Assembly (NCBI GenBank): GCA_015548865.1
Contig: JADMXW010000014.1
Span: forward strand, 40,950 to 104,949
DNA: 64,000 nt
Direction of reading: 5' to 3'
Source: Serratia marcescens
GTDB taxonomy: Bacteria > Pseudomonadota > Gammaproteobacteria > Enterobacterales > Enterobacteriaceae
In this document: positions 58,151 through 64,000 of the stretch, in pieces
How the letters are laid out: each line of letters opens with the position of its first letter
Position numbering within the stretch: position 1 is the stretch's first letter
The notes under the pieces: model-generated
Seen by the model: only the letters and a program-made list of their open reading frames with translations
Databases searched by the model: none
What the model was told of the DNA's origin: nothing
Made by a program: the position numbers and the translations under genes

Positions 58151-59229
58151 TAGGACTCCTGCTTATCACCCGTATCTGACACAACGGGTGTACTGGCTGC
58201 TTGTGCTTCGCGTTTGCGCTCTTCCGCCTGTGCGGCACGGCGTTTCTGGTCAGCTTCTTCCCAGGCTTCATAAGCGTTGACAATGCGAGCAACCACCGGA
58301 TGACGCACCACGTCTTCACTGTGGAAGAAGTTAAAGCTGATCTCTTCCACATCGGCCAGTACGTCGATGGCGTGGCGTAACCCTGATTTCATATTTCGTG
58401 GCAGGTCTATCTGGGTTATATCACCCGTAATCACTGCCTTGGAATTGAATCCAATGCGTGTCAGGAACATCTTCATCTGTTCTATAGTGGTGTTCTGGCT
58501 CTCATCGAGGATGATAAAGGCGTCATTGAGTGTACGACCACGCATATAGGCTAACGGTGCCACCTCAATTACGTTGCGCTCAATGAGCTTTTCTACGCGC
58601 TCAAAACCCAGCATTTCAAATAACGCATCGTAGAGAGGGCGTAGATAAGGATCGACCTTTTGGCTCAGATCGCCCGGCAAGAAGCCGAGTTTTTCTCCTG
58701 CTTCAACGGCTGGGCGCGTCAACAGAATTCGGCGAATATCCTGGCGTTCCAGCGCATCTACCGCAGCAGCCACGGCCAGATAGGTTTTCCCCGTGCCCGC
58801 AGGACCAACGCCAAAGGTAATGTCATGATCGAGAATATTGGCGATATATTGCGCCTGATTAGGCGTACGAGGCTTGATGATGCCGCGTTTGGTGCGAATA
58901 TTGATTGCCTTGCCAAAATCCGGCACGCTCTCAGCGCTTTGTTCCAATACGCCAGATTCTTTGATAGCCAAGTGAATCTGCTCGGGGTCAATATCCCCTT
59001 CAACACCGCGTACTGGGGCAGTATCAACATATAAACGTTGCAGAATATCTGCCGCAGCCTCAATACAAAGGCCTTTCCCTACCAGCTTGAACTTATTGTC
59101 TCGACGATTAATTTCGATTCCGAGGCGGCGCTCCAACTGTTTGATATTACTATCAAATGGACCGCACAGACTGAGCAGACGTTTATTATCAGCAGGTTCG
59201 AGGGCAATCTCTTTTATCGTAACGTTCAA
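58150..59229 (-). CDS. ybeZ: PhoH-like ATPase YbeZ (TTG start)
   Basis: The 359-residue PhoH-family NTPase (possible RNA helicase) has Walker [13 protein letters not shown], Walker B IILDESQN and an Arg-rich C-terminal tail. TTG 59229 has GAGG six bases upstream and gives a start [15 protein letters not shown] aligned with E. coli; the longer frame to 59409 has no family support. It works with YbeY and S11 in ribosome maturation. Confidence 0.94.
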   Translation of the reverse strand: MNVTIKEIALEPADNKRLLSLCGPFDSNIKQLERRLGIEINRRDNKFKLVGKGLCIEAAADILQRLYVDTAPVRGVEGDIDPEQIHLAIKESGVLEQSAESVPDFGKAINIRTKRGIIKPRTPNQAQYIANILDHDITFGVGPAGTGKTYLAVAAAVDALERQDIRRILLTRPAVEAGEKLGFLPGDLSQKVDPYLRPLYDALFEMLGFERVEKLIERNVIEVAPLAYMRGRTLNDAFIILDESQNTTIEQMKMFLTRIGFNSKAVITGDITQIDLPRNMKSGLRHAIDVLADVEEISFNFFHSEDVVRHPVVARIVNAYEAWEEADQKRRAAQAEERKREAQAASTPVVSDTGDKQES

Positions 59230-59372
59230 ATTATTCCTCTTGGTTTCTTGCTCATCATCATGAGTGATGAGGTCAGTAAGATGCGAGATGATGACTGAAT
59301 TATTTATCGGTAATAGGGAAAGGTGCAAGTGGCAATGCATATTGAGGTGGTACGCGGAGCGGGGCCAGCAGA

Positions 59373-59399
59373 GACACGGGCGAGCGTTTCGCCCGTGTC
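59373..59399 (-). repeat. Hairpin between miaB and ybeZ
   Basis: GACACGGGCGA, loop AACGC, TCGCCCGTGTC on the minus strand is an 11-bp perfect stem nine bases past the miaB stop. No T-run follows. It may set mRNA level between miaB and ybeZYX-lnt. Confidence 0.5.
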
Positions 59400-59408
59400 G
59401 GTAACCCA

Positions 59409-60833
59409 TCAGGGCTGATAGATGCCAACGCCGATGTCGTTCTCTTTGCGTGTGCGTGCAATGACGGAGGCTGGAGATTCGCTGACGCGCAGGCCCATTT
59501 GATCTTCCGTTTTAACAACGACACCCCGCAATGAATTTGGATAAACGTCGACGATTTCAACATCAACGAACTTACCGATCATGTCCGGTGAGCCTTCAAA
59601 GTTAACTACACGGTTATTTTCCGTGCGGCCAGAAAGTTCCATGACGCTTTTGCGCGACGTGCCTTCTACCAGAATGCGTTGAATACTGCCCAACATGCGG
59701 CGGCTGTACTGCATCGCCTGCTGGCTGATCCGTTCTTGCAGAATATACAAGCGCTGCTTTTTCTCTTCCTCACTGACATCATCAACCATGTCTGCTGCTG
59801 GCGTGCCTGGACGCGCGGAATAAATAAAGCTGAAGCTCATATCGAAATTGACATCGCCAATTAGTTTCATGGTTTGTTCAAAATCTTCCTGGGTTTCACC
59901 GGGGAAGCCGATAATAAAATCGGAACTGATGTGGATATCTGGACGCGCATTGCGCAATTTACGAATAATGGCTTTGTATTCCAGCGCGGTGTGGCGGCGC
60001 TTCATCATGGTCAAAATACGATCGGAACCGCTTTGCACTGGCAGGTGAAGGAAGCTCACCAACTCAGGGGTATCCTCATAGACGCTGATGATGTCGTCAG
60101 TGAATTCAATGGGGTGGCTGGTAATAAAACGGATGCGGTCAATACCGTCGATCGCCGCGACCAGACGCAGTAGATCGGCAAAGGAGCAGATGCTGCCATC
60201 AAAATTTTCACCACGGTAGGCGTTAACATTTTGGCCTAACAGGTTAACTTCGCGTACCCCCTGTGCGGCCAATTGCGCAATTTCATACAACACATCGTCG
60301 CAAGGGCGGCTCACTTCTTCACCACGCGTATACGGTACCACGCAAAATGAGCAGTATTTATTGCACCCTTCCATGATAGATACGAACGCAGTGGGCCCTT
60401 CTGCCCGAGGTTCTGGCAGTCGGTCAAATTTTTCCACTTCCGGGAAGCTGATATCGACCACCGGGCTGCGTGTACCCTGAACGTGGTTAATCATTTCCGG
60501 TAAGCGGTGAAGCGTTTGCGGGCCAAAAATCAGATCGACATAGTTGGCGCGTTCACGAATATGTTCACCTTCCTGAGAGGCAACGCAGCCACCCACACCA
60601 ATTATCAGGTCTGGATTATTCTCCTTCAGCGCTCTCCAGCGACCAAGTTGATGGAAAACTTTTTCCTGTGCCTTTTCACGGATAGAACAGGTATTCAGCA
60701 GCAGAATGTCAGCCTCTTCGGCAACCTCGGTCAGCTCATAACCGTGTGTACTTTCCAGCAGATCGGCCATCTTGGATGAATCGTATTCATTCATCTGACA
60801 GCCCCAGGTTTTAATGTGCAGTTTCTTTGTCAT
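59409..60833 (-). CDS. miaB: tRNA-2-methylthio-N6-dimethylallyladenosine synthase MiaB
   Basis: The 474-residue radical-SAM methylthiotransferase modifies i6A37 of tRNAs reading UNN codons. The N-terminal domain has the three auxiliary-cluster cysteines ([23 protein letters not shown]). The radical-SAM motif is [18 protein letters not shown]-terminal TRAM domain follows. It heads the miaB-ybeZ-ybeY-ybeX-lnt series and is divergent from ubiF. Confidence 0.97.
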   Translation of the reverse strand: MTKKLHIKTWGCQMNEYDSSKMADLLESTHGYELTEVAEEADILLLNTCSIREKAQEKVFHQLGRWRALKENNPDLIIGVGGCVASQEGEHIRERANYVDLIFGPQTLHRLPEMINHVQGTRSPVVDISFPEVEKFDRLPEPRAEGPTAFVSIMEGCNKYCSFCVVPYTRGEEVSRPCDDVLYEIAQLAAQGVREVNLLGQNVNAYRGENFDGSICSFADLLRLVAAIDGIDRIRFITSHPIEFTDDIISVYEDTPELVSFLHLPVQSGSDRILTMMKRRHTALEYKAIIRKLRNARPDIHISSDFIIGFPGETQEDFEQTMKLIGDVNFDMSFSFIYSARPGTPAADMVDDVSEEEKKQRLYILQERISQQAMQYSRRMLGSIQRILVEGTSRKSVMELSGRTENNRVVNFEGSPDMIGKFVDVEIVDVYPNSLRGVVVKTEDQMGLRVSESPASVIARTRKENDIGVGIYQP

Positions 60834-61041
60834 CGACTTGTCATTACTCAGTGCGGGTGAAAAAGCGTATTACCAAATCATGGCGGCCCAGAAATAGGGG
60901 CGGGCGCGTATTGTAATCTTTTGCTGCGGTTGTGACCAGTGTGCGAAATTCGTTGTACGGTTTTTCGCAGTGCGAACGCTGTTGTCAAAAATCCAGTACA
61001 CTGTGCCTATCAGTCACACAGTTTGAGTCGGTTTAGACACG

Positions 61042-62223
61042 ATGAACGGAATAAATACACAATACGATGCCATCGTGGTAGGTGGTGGGATGGTCGGTGC
61101 CGCCGTTGCGCTGGGATTGACGCGTAACGGCTTCAATGTTGCGGTGCTGGAGCAAACGGCTCCCCCTGCATTTGTAGCGGACAGTGTGCCGGATATTCGG
61201 GTTTCAGCACTGGGATATGCGTCTGTTTCGCTATTAAAATCGTTGGGCGCTTGGTCTAGTGTTGAGTTGATGCGCTGTGCGCCTTATCGACGGTTAGAAA
61301 CCTGGGAATGGGATGAGGCTCGCGTTGCGTTTAACGCAGCGGATGTACATCTTCCCGAATTGGGTTTTATGGTGGAAAACCGGGTGTTGCAATTGGCGCT
61401 ATGGCAGTGTCTCGCCGAGCAACAAAAATGCGATATCTATTGTCCTGCACAAATACAGGGTATGACTCGCGCGTCGGCGTGCTGGCAACTCACGCTGCAA
61501 ACCGGGGAGACGTTGAATGCACCTTTGGTTATCGGTGCTGACGGCGCCAACTCGCGTGTGCGCCAGTGGGCAGGTATTGGCATCAATGGGTGGCAGTATC
61601 GACAGTCCTGTATGTTGATTGCGGTGGATACTCAGCAACCTCAACAAGATTGTACATGGCAGCAGTTTACACCTCAGGGGCCGCGTGCATTTTTGCCGTT
61701 GTTTGGTTCTTGGGGCGCATTGGCGTGGTATGACAGTCCGCGTCGCATTCGTCAGCTTCAATCACTGTCGTTGCCGCAGTTGGATAAAGCGATTATGGAG
61801 ACGTTCCCAGCGCGGTTGGGGCCGGTTAAATCCGTTTCAGCCGGTGCTTTCCCGCTGGTTCGTCGCCATGCGCAACGCTACATTGCAGACGGAGTAGCCT
61901 TGGTTGGCGATGCGGCTCATACCATCAACCCTCTTGCCGGGCAGGGGGTGAACCTCGGTTATCGTGACGCCGACGCGTTGATTGATGTTGTGACTGGCGC
62001 ACGGGATGCAGGGGAGTGCTGGCACAGTGAAGCCGTTTTGCTGCGCTATCAGCGTCGGCGTAAGGCTGATAACCTGTTAATGCAAAATGGCATGGACCTG
62101 TTTTATAACGCGTTTAGCAATCGTGTGCCGCCATTGACCTTTGCCCGAAATATGGCGCTGCTGGCGGCCGATCGCGCTGGACATCTCAAAACGCTGGCGT
62201 TGAAATATGCCATCGGCGTGTAA
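61042..62223 (+). CDS. ubiF: 2-octaprenyl-3-methyl-6-methoxy-1,4-benzoquinol hydroxylase UbiF
   Basis: The 393-residue FAD monooxygenase adds the C6 hydroxyl in aerobic ubiquinone synthesis. It has the dinucleotide motif VVGGGMVGAAVALGL, DG motif VIGADGANSRVRQ and LVGDAAHTINPLAGQGVNLG. Close similarity to E. coli UbiF and the place next to miaB support the name over UbiH or UbiI. Confidence 0.95.
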   Translation: MNGINTQYDAIVVGGGMVGAAVALGLTRNGFNVAVLEQTAPPAFVADSVPDIRVSALGYASVSLLKSLGAWSSVELMRCAPYRRLETWEWDEARVAFNAADVHLPELGFMVENRVLQLALWQCLAEQQKCDIYCPAQIQGMTRASACWQLTLQTGETLNAPLVIGADGANSRVRQWAGIGINGWQYRQSCMLIAVDTQQPQQDCTWQQFTPQGPRAFLPLFGSWGALAWYDSPRRIRQLQSLSLPQLDKAIMETFPARLGPVKSVSAGAFPLVRRHAQRYIADGVALVGDAAHTINPLAGQGVNLGYRDADALIDVVTGARDAGECWHSEAVLLRYQRRRKADNLLMQNGMDLFYNAFSNRVPPLTFARNMALLAADRAGHLKTLALKYAIGV

Positions 62224-62301
62224 TGTGTTTGCGTTAGCGTGCATGATGGTCGTTGATATATACAGGCGCTTTGGCGCGATTTTGTAAGGTAGCTGCTTTT
62301 T

Positions 62302-62631
62302 ATGACGTATCTGTTCCTCTCTCTCGCCATTGTGGCGGAAGTTATTGCCACTACGGCGCTTAAACTCTCGGATGGTTTTAGTCGTTTATTGCCTAGTATT
62401 ATCACAGTGGTATTTTATGGTGTGTCATTTTATTGCCTTTCTCTGACCATGCGCACGCTGCCGACCGGCATCATTTATGCCATTTGGTCGGGGGTTGGGA
62501 TTGTACTGATTGCCACGGTGAGCTGGCTGTTTTACGGCCAAAAGCTCGATTTGCCCGCGATGTTGGGAATGCTGCTGATTATCTTGGGCGTGATCGTGAT
62601 TAACCTGTTTTCCAAGTCGGTAGCGCATTGA
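62302..62631 (+). CDS. emrE: EmrE-like small multidrug resistance transporter
   Basis: The 109-residue four-helix SMR protein exchanges protons for cationic drugs as an antiparallel dimer. The essential Glu14 is in AIVAEVIATTALK. PTGIIYAIWSGVGIVLI and QKLDLPAMLGMLLI are nearly those of E. coli EmrE. It may alternatively transport quaternary compounds such as betaine. It is a single gene with its own terminator, not part of the usual ubiF-tRNA neighbourhood of E. coli. Confidence 0.9.
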   Translation: MTYLFLSLAIVAEVIATTALKLSDGFSRLLPSIITVVFYGVSFYCLSLTMRTLPTGIIYAIWSGVGIVLIATVSWLFYGQKLDLPAMLGMLLIILGVIVINLFSKSVAH

Positions 62632-62761
62632 TATCACCTCTGTCCTGGGCGGTTGAGTTTTTTTCACCAGACGATATAGTGTGGATGTTAGTTGATGAGA
62701 GTCGCGCTGCTGAGGGCAGTTTTTTTACTGTTTAGGTAGGTGCCACATCCGTCAGTTTATG

Positions 62762-62793
62762 AAAAAGCCCAACTTCACCCGTTGGGCTTTTTC
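62762..62793 (+). terminator. Intrinsic terminator downstream of emrE-like gene
   Basis: AAAAAGCCCAAC, loop, GTTGGGCTTTTTC: a symmetric A/T-flanked stem able to work on both strands. Confidence 0.88.
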
Positions 62794-62831
62794 ATTTATC
62801 GTTCGTTGATGGTTTCTGCTAATAGCCTGTC

Positions 62832-62958
62832 TATACCCTAAATAATTCGAGTTGCAGGAAGGCGGCAAGCGAACGAATCCCCAGGAGCTTACTCAGGTAA
62901 GTGACTGGGGTGAGTGAGCGAAGCCAACGCACCAGCAACTTGAAGTATGACGGGTATA
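62832..62958. repeat. Canonical ERIC element (127 bp)
   Basis: It runs from TATACCCTAAATAATTCGAG to GTATGACGGGTATA, exactly the canonical 127 bp. It contains the core AATCCCCAGGAGCTTACTCA then GGTAAGTGACTGGGGTGAG, the target of the well-known ERIC primers. It stands directly upstream of the DinQ-like gene. Confidence 0.95.
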
Positions 62959-63017
62959 TAATTCACCCGGTTAGTTGAGTGCGTTTCGGCGGGTAAAGAC
63001 GTTACGTAAGAGCTTGT

Positions 63018-63170
63018 ATGGATAAGTCCTGGCTGTATACGGGTGGTGCCGATGTAGTGCCTCCGCCGGAGTGTGACTCTTATCAACTAACACTGAAGGA
63101 ACCCGATCGGACAGGCAGCGTAAAGGTAATGATTGGGGGAATCGCGCTCCTAACCGGAGCAAACGGATGA
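63018..63170 (+). CDS. Possible leader ORF upstream of DinQ-like toxin
   Basis: A 50-codon frame starts MDKSWLYTGGADVVPPPECD with AAGAG five bases before the ATG. It ends in an ATGA overlap with the downstream toxin ATG. It could be a translated leader peptide coupling toxin translation, like the short leader frame of tisAB-type mRNAs. A promoter-like TTGTAT-16-TATACG overlaps its start (63015-63042); if that is the real promoter, the full frame would not be transcribed. No family is recognised. Confidence 0.3.
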   Translation: MDKSWLYTGGADVVPPPECDSYQLTLKEPDRTGSVKVMIGGIALLTGANG

Positions 63171-63250
63171 GAGCGATTGTAGAATCGGCCATCATCGTTC
63201 TAAAGGCGCTATTAGCGTTTTTGGAACTGATCCGCATTTTCCTGACATAA
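63167..63250 (+). CDS. DinQ-like small hydrophobic type I toxin
   Basis: The 27-residue peptide begins MRAIVESAIIVLKALLAF and continues LELIRIFLT. It aligns with E. coli DinQ (AIIVLxALxALLELIR core) and less closely with TisB. GGAG lies six bases before the ATG and an intrinsic terminator follows 16 bases after the stop, so it is a compact unit. DinQ-family peptides insert in the inner membrane and lower its potential; they are SOS-induced and silenced by antisense RNAs. Only a LexA half-site (CTGTATA at 63034) is seen. The antitoxin RNA cannot be located by eye. Confidence 0.7.
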   Translation: MRAIVESAIIVLKALLAFLELIRIFLT

Positions 63251-63266
63251 TGCCGGAAACGTAACT

Positions 63267-63297
63267 AAGGCCACCGGGTTACCACTCGGAGGCCTTT
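63267..63297 (+). terminator. Intrinsic terminator of the DinQ-like gene
   Basis: AAGGCC, A bulge, CCGGG, loop TTACCA, CTCGG, A bulge, GGCCTT then TAATCGTTT. Confidence 0.6.
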
Positions 63298-63321
63298 AAT
63301 CGTTTATTGAAAACGGATAAC

Positions 63322-63362
63322 AGCAAACAGGGCGACGTCTTTCGACTGTCGCCCTGTTTGCT
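63322..63362 (-). terminator. Terminator of the tRNA cluster
   Basis: A 12 to 15-bp stem (CAAACAGGGCGAC/GTCGCCCTGTTTG) with an 11-base loop lies 21 bases past the last tRNA on the minus strand and ends in a TTTGCTGTT stretch. Confidence 0.7.
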
Positions 63363-63382
63363 TGCTGTTTTACCAGCTTTTT

Positions 63383-63457
63383 TGGCTGGGGTACGAGGAT
63401 TCGAACCTCGGAATGGTGGAATCAGAATCCACTGCCTTACCGCTTGGCGATACCCCA
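63383..63457 (-). tRNA. glnX: tRNA-Gln (anticodon CUG)
   Basis: 75 bases with encoded CCA. Acceptor TGGGGTA/TACCCCA, anticodon arm GTGGA-TTCTGAT-TCCAC gives CUG, reading CAG. T-arm GAGGTTCGAATCCTC. It is the only CUG glutamine tRNA in this cluster; E. coli has two (glnV, glnX). The anticodon is wild type, not the CUA of an amber suppressor. Confidence 0.97.
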
Positions 63458-63463
63458 AAAATG

Positions 63464-63540
63464 TGGTGGCTACGACGGGAATCGAACCTGTGACCCCAGC
63501 ATTATGAGTGCTGTGCTCTAACCAGCTGAGCTACGTAGCC
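63464..63540 (-). tRNA. metU: tRNA-Met, elongator (anticodon CAU)
   Basis: 77 bases with encoded CCA. Starts GGCTACGTAGCTCAG; anticodon arm CAGCA-CTCATAA-TGCTG. The first acceptor pair is G-C (initiator lacks a pair there), so it is elongator. Its C34 is the substrate of TmcA encoded at 17949-20030. Confidence 0.97.
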
Positions 63541-63608
63541 AAATAGTACATCTTGGTTTTTTGTTTTTCAACAAAACTTTAAACTTCAATCACATAACAT
63601 CAGTTACA

Positions 63609-63683
63609 TGGCTGGGGTACCTGGATTCGAACCAGGGAATGCCGGTATCAAAAACCGGTGCCTTACCGCTTGGCGATACCCCA
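63609..63683 (-). tRNA. glnW: tRNA-Gln (anticodon UUG), copy 1
   Basis: 75 bases with encoded CCA. Anticodon arm CCGGT-TTTTGAT-ACCGG gives UUG, reading CAA and CAG by wobble. Its sequence is identical to the next copy by eye. Confidence 0.97.
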
Positions 63684-63712
63684 ACAACGTGCAATCCGAT
63701 GCGGCATTAAGG

Positions 63713-63787
63713 TGGCTGGGGTACCTGGATTCGAACCAGGGAATGCCGGTATCAAAAACCGGTGCCTTACCGCTTGGCGATACCCCA
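63713..63787 (-). tRNA. glnU: tRNA-Gln (anticodon UUG), copy 2
   Basis: Same 75-base sequence as the copy 104 bases away, with encoded CCA. A tandem duplicate as in E. coli glnU/glnW. Confidence 0.97.
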
Positions 63788-63827
63788 ATACCCTAACATG
63801 CCTTGTTGCATAATAACCGTGAAGGAA

Positions 63828-63912
63828 TGGTGCGGGAGGCGAGACTTGAACTCGCACACCTTGCGGCGCCAGAACCTAAATCTGGTGCGTCTACCAATTT
63901 CGCCACTCCCGC
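63828..63912 (-). tRNA. leuW: tRNA-Leu (anticodon UAG)
   Basis: 85 bases with encoded CCA and a short variable arm of class II. Starts GCGGGAGTGGCGAAATTGG; anticodon arm CCAGA-TTTAGGT-TCTGG gives UAG, reading CUA and CUG. Confidence 0.97.
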
Positions 63913-63921
63913 AAAAAAAGA

Positions 63922-63998
63922 TGGTGGCTACGACGGGAATCGAACCTGTGACCCCAGCATTATGAGTGCTGTGCTCTAACCAGCTGAGCTACGTAGCC
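63922..63998 (-). tRNA. metT: tRNA-Met, elongator (anticodon CAU), first gene of cluster
   Basis: 77 bases, same sequence as the copy at 63464. It ends two bases before the window edge, so the cluster promoter lies outside. The order Met-Leu-Gln-Gln-Met-Gln is that of E. coli metT-leuW-glnU-glnW-metU-glnV/X minus one Gln gene. Confidence 0.97.
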
Positions 63999-64000
63999 AT

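Noticed and set aside
62971..63237. 88-codon minus-strand frame opposite the DinQ-like gene
   Set aside because: It has no ribosome site. It runs antisense through both the leader and the toxin frame; the plus-strand features (SD, toxin similarity, terminator) explain the region better.
63383..63457. Amber-suppressor glutamine tRNA explaining the dacA stop
   Set aside because: The anticodon loop reads TTCTGAT (CUG), not CUA; the other two Gln genes are UUG.
63307..63965. Several 60-67 codon frames with repeated motifs such as GFEPGNAGIKN or ATTGIEPVTPAL
   Set aside because: These are translations of tRNA gene antisense strands, a well-known artefact in annotation.
1..64000. CRISPR arrays, rRNA genes, insertion-sequence transposases, prophage integrases
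   Set aside because: No regularly spaced direct repeats, rRNA sequence or transposase/integrase frames were seen. The tRNA cluster shows no duplicated 3' end that would mark an integrated element inside the window.

Overview
The window is chromosomal DNA from a gamma-proteobacterium of the order Enterobacterales, most likely the Pectobacteriaceae (Dickeya, Pectobacterium or Brenneria type). Proteins such as Upp, PurM, LipA, CspE, GltI, YbeZ and UbiF are very close to their Escherichia coli counterparts. A canonical 127-bp ERIC repeat is present. E. coli gene neighbourhoods from two different map regions (upp to dapE, and cspE to the glnX tRNA cluster) are joined end to end. The genus call is inference, because no rRNA is present.

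Left part (1-14.2 kb): the end of a Fur-boxed iron-siderophore uptake operon, then purN-purM facing upp-uraA across a PurR box, a Sel1-repeat periplasmic protein, hda with a CUG start, an ArsC-like protein, bepA, bcp, gcvR, dapA-bamC and purC. An AT-rich accessory gene follows (14.4-17.4 kb). It encodes a 985-residue protein whose last 150 residues look like a pertussis/cholera-type ADP-ribosyltransferase. Next come a DUF441 membrane protein, tmcA, a LOG-type cytokinin-activating enzyme with a Nudix partner, ypfH and a chemoreceptor.

Middle (24-36 kb): a six-gene minus-strand operon (CitMHS transporter, AtuA, AtuA-like small subunit, CoA-transferase A and B, thiolase) with a divergent LysR regulator. 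It looks like an uptake-and-thiolysis pathway for an unidentified organic acid. Then follow yffB-dapE-M15 carboxypeptidase-ypfN, the 20-residue ypfM, an amino-acid racemase, cspE, crcB, an enlarged ERIC repeat and tatE.

Right part (36.5-64 kb): the classic minus-strand series lipA, lipB, ybeD, dacA, rlpA, mrdB, mrdA, rlmH, rsfS, nadD, holA, lptE, leuS; then ybeL(+), gltIJKL (with sigma-54/NtrC signals and a probable SroC RNA), lnt, ybeX, ybeY, ybeZ, miaB, ubiF(+), an EmrE-like pump, an ERIC element, a DinQ-like type I toxin gene, and a tRNA cluster (Met, Leu, Gln, Gln, Met, Gln).

The points most worth following are: the candidate ADP-ribosyltransferase toxin; a 27-residue DinQ-like toxin with its own terminator, tucked between an ERIC and the tRNAs; an in-frame amber codon that replaces Gln155 of dacA (PBP5); the AtuA/CoA-transferase operon; and several regulatory structures (a terminator inside the MCP gene, NtrC sites in the gltI leader, an orphan terminator beside gcvR).
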